NCBI GenBank assembly: GCA_039602395.1
Contig: JBCNJP010000006.1
Coordinates: 14,000,952-14,064,951, forward strand
Source: Deinandra increscens subsp. villosa
Taxonomy: Eukaryota; Streptophyta; Magnoliopsida; Asterales; Asteraceae
Length of the DNA: 64,000 nt
Reading direction: 5' to 3'
The notes beneath the pieces are model-generated. The model saw nothing but the letters and a program-made list of their open reading frames with translations. It ran no database searches and was not told where the DNA came from. The translations under genes were made by a program, and so were the position numbers. This document shows, piece after piece, positions 43,036 through 55,300 of this stretch; positions within the stretch are counted from its first letter, which is position 1, and each line of letters begins with the position of its first letter.

Positions 43036-44461
43036 TTAGGTGATGATGGGTTGGCAGGGGTACAGGGAATGTGGTTTGGCGGAGGAGGTGGAGCGACAAG
43101 GGGGCTGGATCGGGGTCGGAATGGACTGAATTAGCGGGAGACGGTGTGTGATGGTTTCAGAAAAAGGAAATACACCTTCGTCGAAGACGACGTGTCGAGA
43201 AATGTGAACGCGACCGGTGGACGGATCAAAACACCGGTACCCACGGAAGTTGGCCGGGTAGCCAAGAAAGATACACCGAATTGAACGTGAGTGAAGCTTA
43301 TGAGGTTGAGTGGCCGAAAGGTTGGGATAGCAAGCACATCCAAGCGCACAGAGGTGATCATACGTAGGGTGACGATGATAAAGGATGAAGGCCGAGGTGT
43401 TAAAATTGAGTCTTTTGGTAGGAAGGATGTTGTGAAGGTAGGCCGCGGTATGGAGAGCTTCAACCCAAAATGGAGGTGGAAGATGAGCTTGCGTAAGAAG
43501 AGCTCGGATGATGTCGTTAAGGCGACGAATCATCCGTTCAGCCTTGCCGTTTTGCTGGGATGTTTGCGGGCATGAAAAACGAAACACAAGGCCGTGATCA
43601 TTAGCGAAATTTTGGAAATCACGATTATCAAATTCGCCGCCCAAATCACACTGGAAAGATTTGATAGATTTATTAAATTGGGTTTGAATGAGTTTATGGA
43701 ATTTTTTGAATGTGGGAAATGTTTCGGATTTAAATTTGAGGGGGTCCACACATGATTGGTAAAATTATCGACTAAAACCATGTAATATTTATAACTGGTT
43801 TTGGTCAAAATGGGAGATGTCCAGAGATCACAGTGTATGATATCAAACGGTGTAAAAGTATCGGATACAGAATCGGAAAATGGAAGTCGTTTACTATTAG
43901 ATAATTGACAGGAATGGCAAACATCAAAAGATTTTTCTTTATTACAAGAAATAAATTTACGACTAGACAGAAAATCTTAAACATGGGAGCCCGGGTGACC
44001 AAGACGGTTGTGCCAAAGATGTGGAGAGTGAGTAGTCAAGCAAGCAAACACATTATTTAATGGAGATGTGAATGGATAGAGGTCGCCCGAACTATTGTGA
44101 CGGGAAAGAAGCCGACTGGTTTTAAGATCCTTTATAGAAAAACCAAGTGGGTCAAATTCAATCGCAACTTGGTTGTCACAAGAAAACTGACGAACAAAAT
44201 AAGATTTTTAATGATGTCGGGGGCTAAAAGAACATTGTTTAATTTGTAGGTTTGGTTTGGGAGGTGATGTAAAACATTACCCGAACCCTTAATCAGCAAC
44301 GTATTGCCATTCCCAACAAATATATTGCTAATATCAGATTTTGACAACGGGGTTTGGAATATACATGGGTTGGCCGTGAGATGAGTAGACGCACCCGTGT
44401 CCATATACCATGTCTGAGTCGGTGGATAATATCCATAAACCTTATCCGCTATGTGATGCAT
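43036..44461 (-). pseudogene. Copia protease, pre-integrase and integrase of small copia
   Basis: The minus-strand frame from 44461 has the protease active site WYMDTGASTHLT and the GNGNTLLIKGSG motif. After frame breaks near 44190 and 43980 come remnants of the pre-integrase zinc region. The integrase core follows (FTNHVWT-like at 43760, CDLGGEFDNRDFQNFANDHG, SQQNGKAERMIRRLNDIIRA, LGCACYPNLSATQPHKLHSR). Catalytic residues are largely present but split over frames. Confidence 0.87.
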
Positions 44462-44687
44462 GGTGTGAATTCCGTTCCAAATTCAAATAAATTTGTCTTG
44501 ATCTGAAGTGAACCAACAGTCCAACAAACGAACTAAAAAAACCAACTAAAGTTGGTATTGTTATGCGGCTAATAAGAAGTCCACCAAATAATAATTGATC
44601 AGAATATTGATGGAATCCACTTCTGTGTTGGGAGGCTTGCTCAAACCAAAATCTCATGTGAAGAACAATAAAAGGAGCTTTTATTAA
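44462..44687 (-). other. Residual leader/gag region of small copia (left of Harbinger)
   Basis: No gag motif is visible. The sequence ends at the Harbinger target TAA (44685-44687) and continues at 46588. Confidence 0.5.
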
Positions 44688-46587
44688 GGGTGGGAGGTAT
44701 GCTTGCCTGAGGCTTACCTTAGGCATCAAATTGGACCAATAGGATGATGCCAACAGGAGAGAGAAAATTGATGTAGAATGATGATTTTGTAGAGGGTATG
44801 CTCATTTAGTCATGGTTTAGGCATGGATTAAATATTTTTTTTCATTTTCTTTTTAATCTAAAACAAATAAAATTAAACTAACACATTTAATATAAATAAA
44901 AACATAAAACAATTCATTAGATTTAAAAAAAATTACAAAGTCCTAAAAATAATTTTTTTTTTACCAAATTCCTAAAAAAAACCAACATTTATTCTTCAAT
45001 TTTTTTTAAAAAAAAAATACAAATCTAGGGTGGTGGAGGATTTGCATTCAACTCTTCTTCAGTTAGCACGACTTCGTAGCTGGAAGTGTGTCTCGCTGTC
45101 GCGTATCTCCATATGAACATCCTCAGTGTCGGTCGGCGGTACTGGAGGATCGCGAATGTGTACCGGTGAAATAGCCACGCCCTCGTCTTTCAGAGTCATG
45201 TTGTGAAGTATCATGCAAGCGTACATGATATTCTTCATCAAAGCTGTGTCTGTTGGCCGTGCTTTTCGATCTACTATCGCCCACTTAGCTTTCAACCTCC
45301 GAAACGCTCTTTAGACGTCTTTTCTTGCACCCTCTTGCACCTTCTTCATTTTCTTCTCCTTGATTGCGTATAGATGTGTATACGATTTTACAAAAGTAGA
45401 CCAAGTGGGATATATACCATCGGCTAGGTAGTAGCCCCGTTTGTATTCCCGACCGTTAACAACAAAAGGAGCTTTCGGAGCAATACCTTTCAACTCGTCC
45501 GTGAACAATGTTGACTAATTTAGCACATTTATGTCATTGTTTGAACCTGCGACACCAAAGAAAGCATGCCAAAACCACATTTCTTGAGACGCAACTGCCT
45601 CGAGTATTACCGTTGGTTTTGGATGATCACCACGATGATACTGTCCTCTATATTTTGTTGGATAGCTTCTCCATTCCCAATGCATACAATCGATGCTACC
45701 GATCATGCCAGGGAGGCCATGTCTTTCTAAATGGGCCTCATATAAAAGAGCAATATCATGGCTAGTGGGTGAAAGCAAAAATTCATCTCTATAAAGTCTA
45801 ATTATAGCATCACAAAAGTAATGTAAGCATTCGCGTGATGTTCTTTTGGACATTTCTAAAAATTCATCGTATTCGTCAGGCACGTTACCGGTTGCCAATT
45901 GACGAATAGCTACCGTACATTTCTGTAAAGCAGTGAAACTTGGACGCCCCCTCCCGTCGAAACGAAACGTTAACAACTCGAAGTTACTCTCAATATCATG
46001 CAAGATACGATTAAACAATCTTTTAGACATTCGAAATCTTTTTACTAAAAATACATTCGTGGAAACGTGGCTCGTCGGCGAAATATAGCTCAATCAAACG
46101 ATCATGGCTTGCTCTACGATCTCGATAAATACTCGTCCTTGTGCTCTTCTGTCGAGATTCTTCGTCTACAACAGCACGATAACATAGATTCATGAAACTC
46201 ATCGCGTCATTATCTGAATCGCTCGAACTACTAGAAGAAGTCATAAGCTCGGGTGGGATTTTATAGCGTGGGCGAGGGCGATTCATGTTTTTTGAGAAAG
46301 AAACTAGAGGTTTTTTTTTTGTTTTTAAGAGAAAAGGTGCATAAAATTTGTTGGTTTTAGAGGGATTTATATAGTGGAGGAATTGATTAAGAAAAAAAGG
46401 GTTAACGGTAAAAAAATATGACCGTTGAACGGTCGGATTCTCTCGGCGACATTCGGAAATTAAATGCCGCAAAAACATTCAAATAATGCCGATGCCGATT
46501 GGAAGGAGGGGCTCGGTATACATGCCGAAATCGGCATGCTCGGCGCCGATGATATGCCGAGGGTGGCGGCATGTATACTGCCCACCC
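44688..46587 (-). mobile_element. PIF/Harbinger DNA transposon
   Basis: The 1.9-kb element is flanked by the 3-bp duplication TAA (44685-44687, 46588-46590), typical of PIF/Harbinger (TWA). Its imperfect terminal inverted repeats begin GGGTGGGAGGTATGCTTGCC and GGGTGGGCAGTATACATGCC. It carries one Harbinger-type nuclease gene on the minus strand, now broken. The partner Myb-like gene found in autonomous elements was not seen. GCCGA/TCGGC repeats fill the right subterminal part. Confidence 0.9.
45059..46286 (-). pseudogene. Harbinger transposase-derived nuclease, broken
   Basis: The frame starts MNRPRPRYKIPPELM at 46286. A frameshift near 46050 leads to MSKRLFNRILHDIE, DEFLEMSKRTSRECLHYF, IGSIDCMHWEWRS (first catalytic Asp) and FFGVAGSNNDINVLN. 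A TAG follows, then REYKRGYYLADGIYP (second Asp). A TAA at 45309-45311 comes directly after EGARKDV, where relatives have the catalytic Glu. The remainder RLKAKWAIVDRKARP and MYACMILHNMT is typical of HARBI1/ALP1 proteins. The nuclease would cut and paste the element; this copy cannot. Confidence 0.9.
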
Positions 46588-46749
46588 TAATTAATGGATT
46601 CTTGAGATTCTTAAAAACATAGGCAACGCCTTAAACACATCACAGAGGATCACAGAGGGCACCAGCGAAATAAGTATAAAACTATCGGAGTGCGCCGGCC
46701 GTAGCGTAGGGTCGATGGTTTGGGAAAAAATTAGGGTTTAAGAACTTTA
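46588..46749 (-). other. Leader of small copia (right of Harbinger)
   Basis: About 160 bp between the Harbinger insertion and the PBS. Non-coding. Confidence 0.6.
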
Positions 46750-46762
46750 GGCTGTGATACCA
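46750..46762 (-). promoter_or_regulatory. Primer-binding site of small copia
   Basis: The minus strand reads TGGTATCACAGCC directly after the 5' LTR end CAATA. It is the tRNA-iMet type with one change. Confidence 0.88.
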
Positions 46763-46893
46763 TATTGAATAATGATATTCTGTATTATTGAATCCCTTAA
46801 TAATGAGTACAATAGACCGTATATATAGATCTATAAAATACATTAAATACCCTTCTATAATAATTAACATGACTACTATATCTATAACTAATA
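46763..46893 (-). repeat. 5' LTR of small copia (131 bp)
   Basis: It matches 41139-41272 with a few changes and a small indel. TSD AAATC follows at 46894-46898. Confidence 0.92.
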
Positions 46894-46898
46894 AAATC

Positions 46899-47965
46899 TT
46901 GGGAAGCCAAAATGGTGATGAGTAAGTTAACTATTTATTATACAGATATACACCAATCAGGATCTTAAAGACTATGTATAGTTGATATATGATAAGCCGA
47001 TTTGAATCTTTCATACCAGATTCATGCTTGAAATTCCATGTACACTACCCCTAGGAGCGTTATAGAGGTGGTGGAACCCACTCTATATATTTTTTTTTCA
47101 TCATAACACTACATCCTGTTGACATCTTTTTCATTACTATACCATAACATAATTACATATAGTCTAACTTCCAACATGTTTGACCTCAACTAAACTTAAA
47201 AGAGAGAGATAACAAGCTAAGCTTGAGGCAATTTGTGATTGACTTTTATTCATCCAAAAACTAAACTTAAATACTTGAAAGTAACAATCTAATCCTAAGC
47301 TAGAATTAAAGGAAATATGGGAACGTGCTCAAAACTAGAAAACATGTAGAATAAGAAAAAGTCATGCAAATGGAAGAGGGATGAACGTCTGCTCCAAGAC
47401 TTCTCCAAGTTTTCAATAATGGGCTTCCTAGTAAGTATCTTGGGCTGATGGTTGGATACATCCTATGTGGGTTGAACCAAGGAAGTCTGATCCATATCAT
47501 TAAAATTTTGAAATTAATTCCAAGACTTTCATTAAACCACATAATGAAAAATCATATTTGACTTGAAGTCAAATATTATTCGTGTTAAGGTGAAAAGAGA
47601 TTGGTTGGGAACCGAAGCTGAATTTGAACCCAAAACCGTGATCTAAACTAGAACCTGTTTGGAAACATCTAGTTAAGAACCAACCCGCCGGTTGAAAGTT
47701 GAAACCATTTTGCACCCCTATACTTTAAAGCCGGTTACACTCTAACTGAATTAGTTATGAACCCGGTTTTGAACTAGACCAGATCAAATGCCCCATCAAG
47801 AGTAGGCTGCAATAAAAACGAGTCCGACTTTTTTTTAAAAATCAGAACCGGCCCAGAACCCAGTTTACTTCTCATCTAAATTTATGTGTGTGTTTTCAAA
47901 TTTCAATCATAATCACAGTTAACTGGGGCGGAAAAAACGAAAGGATTAGGCCTAAAAGTCATATA
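46899..47965. other. Non-coding region, possible LTR remnant
   Basis: I see no gene. On the minus strand, 47215-47570 reads like an LTR tail (AGTTTTTGGATGAATAAAAG). Around 47600-47800 there are degenerate GAACCGGTTT-type repeats and a TTTTGCACCCCTA that resembles a hAT end without a partner. Confidence 0.4.
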
Positions 47966-47973
47966 TCGGATCT

Positions 47974-49068
47974 AGGGGTGAGCATGGGTCGGTTTGGGTC
48001 GGTTTTGACCCTTAACCGTGACCATAACCGAATTTTCGGTTAATCAGATTTTCTTAACCGTCGGTTTCGGTTAATGTCGGTTATGGTTAATCGGTTTTCA
48101 ATATCAGTACGGTTCGGTTTGGTTTGGTTAACCGAATTGGATTAAAATTTTAAATTTCTCATAAAAATAATACCCAATAACTTTCTTGGATTTTTAACCA
48201 AACAAGATTAAAAAAGTCAAGCTAGTGGGTTGCTAGATTTTAATTAGTTTAAGCTAGTCCTTTCTTTTATAAGCAAAGTTTCACTTGAAACTTTTCTATA
48301 ACTAACTATCTGGGATTGAAATTTAATTTGTAATAGTAGGTACCACTACAAGTTTGTTTTGGAAGCAATGTGGGACTGTCCAAACAATCTCTTAAAATAA
48401 TTCTACAGTAGCTAGCTGATGCTGTGTAACCATCCAATGTCCCAAACAATTTGTTATTTTTCTTACTAAAGTTGATAATAGAATGCTTATATTTCGATTT
48501 ATGTCAATTCATTCCAACAAAGTAACATTATTATAACTATATAGAGAAATAATTTAAACAAAACTATAGCACTGTTGTTATATAAATGTGTAATGAATTA
48601 GAAATCAAGCTCAAATAAATTATGAAGAACTGGACATCCATGTAAAGTTACGAAATAATGAAATAAATGATGTCTAAAAAACAAAAGGTTAATTGGAGCT
48701 CGTGACAAAGGAGCATAACCATAGGGGGGACCGAGTATGTGCAGAAACTTGTATGTATCGAATTATAAGAGAAAGATGGAGTCTAAAGTCATATCCATTA
48801 AACAATAGTTTCAACGATGAAATCAAAGAATTACGTCATGCCAAGCCTATTAATGTACCATAGCAACATATATGGTTATATATAAGATCGGTTCGGTTCG
48901 GTTAATTCGGTTATTGAAAAAAGAATAACCGAAACCGAACCGCAAATATCGGTTTCGGTTATTTCGGTTCGGTTATTTTTAGTTTTTTCTTCGGTTCGGT
49001 TATTTTTGGTTCGGTTTAATCGGTTAATTCGGTTCTGACTCGGTTAATTCGGTTTTTTGCTCACCCCA
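47974..49068. mobile_element. Second non-autonomous hAT element with CGGTTCGGTT arrays
   Basis: The ends TAGGGGTGAGCA and TGCTCACCCCA are flanked by an 8-bp duplication with one mismatch (ATCGGATC 47966-47973, TTCGGATC 49069-49076). Subterminal regions carry many GGTTCGGTTAATTCGGTT-type repeats. There is no transposase. It shares ends and repeat style with 14361-15280 but differs inside. It stops about 85 bp before the TATA box of the next gene. Confidence 0.88.
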
Positions 49069-49150
49069 TTCGGATCCTCCAAGGAGTGACGTCACATACA
49101 GTGGCAGGCAGTGTAGTACCCCTTCCTCGCATCATCGCATCATATCATAT

Positions 49151-49162
49151 CATGTATATAAG
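49151..49162 (+). promoter_or_regulatory. TATA box of the Coa1-like gene
   Basis: CATGTATATAAGCC lies about 145 bp upstream of the ATG at 49302, with a short CATAT repeat before it. Confidence 0.6.
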
Positions 49163-49301
49163 CCACCAAACTTCTCCGGTGGACTGATCAAGTAAGGTCA
49201 AGCAATCGAATCGATCGATCAACCAATTTTGTTTGTGTGATCCGATTCCGTTTGATCTCTTCTTCGAGTTTGTGTGCTTCGTGAATCTAAAGTTTCCAGA
49301 T

Positions 49302-52300
49302 ATGTTGAAAAAACCCTCATCTTCCAAATTGATCTTCCTTCGATATCTTCATCAACACCACCGCCATTCCCCGATTCCGTCGTCTCCCATTCCCCAAATC
49401 CTCTCTCGTAACCCTAAATTGATTCCGTCGTCTGTTACACCCCACCTATTGCCCCCTTCAATTTCGAAGTTTTGCCCTAACCCGTCTCGAAACCTGAAAA
49501 CCAATTTGAGTACAAGTTCTATGGGGTTTCGGTACATTTCCACCGGGAGTTCGAATTTGGGCGGCAAAGTGGATGTGAATTTGTTGAAGAGTAAGGTTAA
49601 GGAACCTGTGACGGCAGTTAGGAAAGCGTTTTCTAGGTATAGACATGCTGTTGGGTTGCAGATTGAGGCGTTCTGGAGGAGGAACAGCTTGGTGTTGCTG
49701 GGTGCTGGTGGGGTGTTTGTGTGTATTCTGCTTTGGAGGATCATGTTTGGGATCGCTAATACTTTCATTGGGTTATCAGAGGGTATGGCTAAGTATGGGT
49801 TTCTTGCTCTTTCCACAGCTATCGTTGCGTTTTCCGTGAGTTTTCTTCTTTTGATTCGGTTCCTTCTGTTAGTTGCTGATATTATTGTGTGTAATGTGGC
49901 TTGTACTATTGTTTTGATTCATATTGCTGCACATCCAAACACTCCCTTAACAGTGTCATGTTGTCAATGTGTGAGGTCTGATTGTGAGAAATTGAAAACG
50001 AATTGCCCTGAAAATTTATTCCCCAACATTTGTTTTTGAGTTACTAGTCTTGTTGCAATAATGGTTTGGTGATAATAGACTCACTAACAGACAAACACAT
50101 TCATTACAATGTTCTATATCAGTTATTAAGGAGGAGTTTGAGGTTGGTTGTTAAGCTTGTTTCTCTTTTAGAAGTCAATGCTTTTTCGTCACAATTTTCT
50201 TGCTTCCTTGGTGGAATATGTTCTACATCATGTTTCTTTTACTACAGGGACCATGAACATCCTTTTCATCTGATTTATGTAGTATGTACATTATGTATAG
50301 GAATGGTGTGGTAACCATGTATGAAAGATTCAGCATATTATCTATAGGAAGAGATCATGTGTACCCTTCATTGATAAGAACATTAATCTTTAAAGTTCAA
50401 AGCAAATCACAAATAAACCTCTATGGTGCTCTATCTACTTTTTAAAATGGCTTAAATTTGTCGGTAAAAGTAAAAGGAGGTTTTTGTGTTATAGTTGAAT
50501 TACTTTTTAAGGCTTCTTGTTTGTTTCTGTACATAATTGTTATAGGCGTATACTATGGCTTCTTACAGACTAAAATTTTGTTGAATATCCTTTCAACAAT
50601 TCCACTGATCTTTCATATTGTTATTAAGACTTGTTTGACTTTTGTTATTTAAGGGATTGTATCTTCGTTCAAGATTCACGATAAATCCTGACAAAGTTTA
50701 TCGGATGGCAATGAGAAAACTGAACACATCAGCTGACATTCTTGAAGTCATGGGTGCTCCCCTCACTGGATCAGACCTAAGAGCATATGTTATGTCAGGA
50801 GGTGGTATAACATTGAAAAACTTTAAAGCCGGGCTCAGAAGCAAAAGGTGTTTTCTTATTTTTCCAATAAGAGGTGCAGAAATGAAAGGATTAGTTAGTG
50901 TTGAAGTCAAGAACAAAAAAGGCCAGGTTAGTGTTTAGTTTGCAGTTTGCTGTTTTAACATCATAATATCTTTGATTACTTTTCCTTAACCTTTCAAGCA
51001 TTTGTGTTACCTTTTATCTTTGAACTAAAAATAATATATGCTAATATCTACGTAGACAGTCCTGCTGTGTGCAAGTTTGTTTCAACCCTGTTATTCGTGG
51101 CAAAGTGATACGAATGGAAAATCTAAGGGTATCTTGGTTTATTCCAGAAGGGGTAAAAAGGGGAATTCAACTACACGTGGCTGAGAAGGTTGTTAGCCAC
51201 AGTTTCTATAAGTAGGAAAGAATAATTAGTAGTGAGGCATGTGAAGGTTTGTTAGAGAGAGAGAGGCTCATACATCATGTATTGAGAGAAGGGCTCTGCC
51301 CTGGAATTCTGTTTCTTATTTCATCATTCTGAAATAATATAATCCTCATCTATCTTCATCATCATAGTCTTCATTCTTGTTATTTTTTCCCAGATTTCGT
51401 ATCATTGGTCCGACCTGCCCTCGACCTGCCATGGAAACTCGTATGCAGACTCGCTTGGACGCTCAAGAGGCTCAGATCAAACAGTTGCAACTCGATGTTG
51501 CAGCGATCACTGTTAAATTGGACTCGGATCGCACTACGAACGCGGAGTTCCAGAAGATTGTCCTGGACCGATTGAAGGCTCGACCGACATCAGACGACGA
51601 TGATGACGGTTCCGGCGTCAGCGGCGTTCGCCGCTCCTCCTCCAAGTTCACCGGACCTCAATCGACGGACTCGCCGGCCCTTCCCTACGCAGTTAAGAAG
51701 GTGAAACTCCCCGAATTCTGTGGTTTTGATCCTCAAGGGTGGATCCAGAAGGCTTCACTCTATTTCGACATCAACGAGACCCCCGATGATTTACGTCTCC
51801 GCTTGGCTCAATTGAGTATGGTGGGAGTTGCTCAGCACTGGTTTACCGTGATTACTCAGGTGCGTGAGGATCTAACATGGAAGGATTTCAAATCTGAACT
51901 TCTTCAACGTTTCAGTGGGTTGGAGATCAACAATCCCTACGAACAATTGGCTAATCTCCATCAAGGCGATTCAATTTACGATTATATTGACGATTTTGAA
52001 TATTTACTCTCGTTGATTCCTCCCTTGCCAGAATCCCAAGCGATGGGGTACTTCGTTGCCGGTCTGAAGGACGATGTCCGAAAGTGGGTTCGTCTGCATC
52101 GTCCTCATACGCGTCTGGAGGCGATGCATCTCTCCAAGGATGTCGACGAAATGCTCCGGCCTCCCTCCGGTAACCCTTCTCGATTCCGCTATTTACACCC
52201 CTATGGGCCTCACAGTGTTGTCCCTTCAGATGGGCCTAATTTAGTGGGCCGTCCAGAGCCTTTGACCCGTCTGACTAATAAGACCCAGGACAAGGGTCCA

Positions 52301-55300
52301 TTTTCTCGATCGGAGTCCCTGAAATCCTCTTCTTCTCCTCGGAACCCTAGTTTCCAATCGGTCACTTCTGGTAATGTTTTTCAACGGGATCGTGGTGTTC
52401 GCTCCCTCTCACGTACCGAATGGGAGGATCGTCGCAAAAAGGGGCTATGTTATCGCTGTGGGCAGATCTATGGGCCTACGCATAAATGCCCCGAAGGGAA
52501 ATTGCGTGTTCTGCTTCTCGGCGAAGATGAATACGATTATATGGAGGGGGATAACTTGCTGCTCGAAGTTCAGGATTCCCCTTTGTCATCTCCTTCCGGT
52601 GATTCGCCGGGGGGAACGTGTCTGGCCTTAGAATTGGAGGGGTTTCTTACCGAATCTGGGGGTGCTAAAACCCTCCGTTTCGAGGGTGCTCTGATGGGAA
52701 TTCCAATCAGTATGCTAGTCGACAGTGGCGCTACTCATAACTTCATCTCACGCCGCTTGGTCTCCGCCTTGGGTTTACCTTCTACTTCATTTCCCGGGTT
52801 ACGCATCAAGTTGGGGGACGGCCATTCGGTTTTTGTATCTGATCGATGCCTACAATTATCCATCCTTATTGGTTCCTGTACTTTTCACATTGATGCTTTG
52901 GTCTTCGACACAGGTGATTTGGATTTAATTTTGGGAATGTCTTGGTTACAATCCTTGGGGGAAGTCACTCATGACTGGCACAACGCATGGATGCAATTCG
53001 AATACAACCATACTACGACCCGTCTCCAGGGGTTACGAACAGGCCAACCAACTACACCAGCTTTGCAGCAGTGGTTAGCTTTGGATGATACATCACTATT
53101 CTCAGGCCTATTTTGCAGTTCTTCCCACGTCACTTGTTCTGCGACCTCCTGCCTACCCTTGGAATTTCGATCAGCCCTCGACACAATCCTCAGTGAGTTT
53201 CCAGCTATCTTTTTGCCTCTCTCTGGGCTTCCTCCGTCTCGTTCACACGACCATAGTATTATTCTCACCATGAATGACCCAATCTGCGTGCGGCCATACC
53301 GTTATCCCCACCTGCAGAAATCAGAAATTGAACGGCAGGTTCAAGAGTTACTCGAGTTGGGCATGATCAGACCTAGTAGAAGTGCCTTCTCCAGTCCAGT
53401 AATTCTCGTGCGGAAGAAGGATAATTCTTGGCGTATGTGTGTGGATTATCGGGCCCTAAATGCCGTTACTGTTCCGGACAAGTACCCAATTCCTGTCGTA
53501 GAAGAGCTCTTAGATGAGTTACATGGAGCCAGTTTCTTTACAAAAATTGATCTTAAAGCGGGATACAATCAGATTCGAATGCACAACGATAGTATCGAAA
53601 AGACTGCCTTCCGTACTCACACTGGGCATTATGAGTATCTTGTTATGCCTTTCGGTCTTACTAACGCCCCGGCAACATTTCAAGCGGTTATGAATGATAT
53701 TTTCCGTCCCCTACTTCGCCAAAAGGTTGTTATTTTTTTCGATGACATCCTCGTTTACAGCCCCACCTGGGAAACGCACTTAGCTGACCTTCGTTTGGTT
53801 TTGGGACTCTTGACTCAGCATCACTTTCACGTTAATCGCCAGAAATGTTATTTTGGCCAGACCTCCGTTGAGTATCTGGGGCATATAATTGATGGTCAGG
53901 GCGTTTCAGTTGATCCCAAAAAGGTTGAGGCAGTCTTAGACTGGCCGGTGCCCAAGACGATTAAGGGCCTCCGTGGGTTCTTGGGGCTCACGGGTTATTA
54001 TCGGAAATTTGTTCAGAGTTATGGCAGTATTGCCCGTCCTCTTACTGACCTTACCAAGAAGGATGCCTTCGGTTGGTCTCCGGAAGCTCAGCAAGCCTTT
54101 GACTTGCTGAAACAAGCGTTAGTTTCTGCGCCAGTCCTTCAATTGCCCGATTTTACCATTCCCTTTGTAGTGGAATGTGATGCTTCTGGCCGTGGCATAG
54201 GGGCTGTTCTTATGCAGAACAGGAAGCCTATTGCTTACTTTAGCAAGGCCCTCAGCGATCGTAATCTCACTAAATCGGCTTATGAACGGGAAATGATGGC
54301 CCTGGTCCTTGCTGTTCAACATTGGCGGACCTATTTGTTGGGAACTCGATTTATTGTCTACACGGATCAAAAGAGTTTAAAGTTTCTTCTACAACAACGC
54401 GTTACCTCTCCAGCCCAACAAAACTGGGTTGCAAAATTATTGGGATATAACTTTGACATACAATATAAACCTGGACGCGAGAACAGGGCAGCTGATGCGT
54501 TATCTCGTCGTGCGGACATTGGAGAATTTAATCAAATTTCTTCTTCTCCCTTATGGCTCCAAGGAGCCCAATTAGTTGCTGAGGCCCAAGCAGACCCCGA
54601 AATACAAGAAATGGTGCAGAAACTCCAAAGTAACTCGGGCCCACTTCCAGGTTATTCTCTCAAACAAGGTATCCTCCACTATAAAAACAGGCTGGTGATT
54701 TCCAAACATTCAAAATTCATTCCTGCTTTACTACACGAATTTCACACCACTGCTGTCGGGGGTCATTCCGGGTTTTATCGTACTTATAGACGATTGGCAG
54801 CTACGCTTTATTGGCCGGGTATGACTTCTGTTGTCAAACAATTCGTCCGAGAATGTGAGGTCTGTCAACGATGCAAAGCCAGCTCAACAGTCCCAGGGGG
54901 TTTATTACAACCCTTGGATGTTCCGGAAGCAATTTGGGAGGATGTTTCGATGGATTTTATCGTTGGTCTACCTACTTCGAAAGGGTTTAATGTTATTTTA
55001 GTGGTCGTGGACCGCTTATCAAAATACGCTCATTTCCTTCTTTTAAAACATCCATACACAGCACGTTCAGTAGCAGATCTTTTTATCAAGGAAATCGTCC
55101 GTCTCCATGGAATTCCCAAGTCAATTATTAGTGATCGTGACCCTTTGTTTATCAGCAAGTTTTGGCAAGAGATTTTTCGCTCTATGGGAACCAAATTACG
55201 AATGAGTTCCGCGTATCATCCCGAAACCGATGGCCAATCAGAGGTTATTAACCGCTGCTTGGAAGCCTACCTCCGCTGTTTTGCAGTGGATCAGCCTAAG

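Larger units (their letters stand above)
41139..46893 (-). mobile_element. Small-LTR copia element with TA...TA ends, minus strand
   Basis: The element has short LTRs of 134 and 131 bp and a perfect TSD AAATC (41134-41138, 46894-46898). A PBS lies at 46750-46762 and a PPT at 41273-41290. Both LTRs start TATTAG and end AATA on the minus strand instead of TG...CA. Pol is present but gag is nearly absent: only about 400 bp separate the PBS from the protease once the Harbinger insertion is removed. The element is therefore non-autonomous. Confidence 0.92.

Noticed and set aside
47690..47730. A third hAT end (TTTTGCACCCCTA)
   Set aside because: No matching inverted end and no 8-bp duplication were found nearby.
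49233..49301. An earlier start of the Coa1-like protein
   Set aside because: The frame is open to 49233 but the codon there is TTG. The first ATG is at 49302, at a suitable distance from the TATA box.
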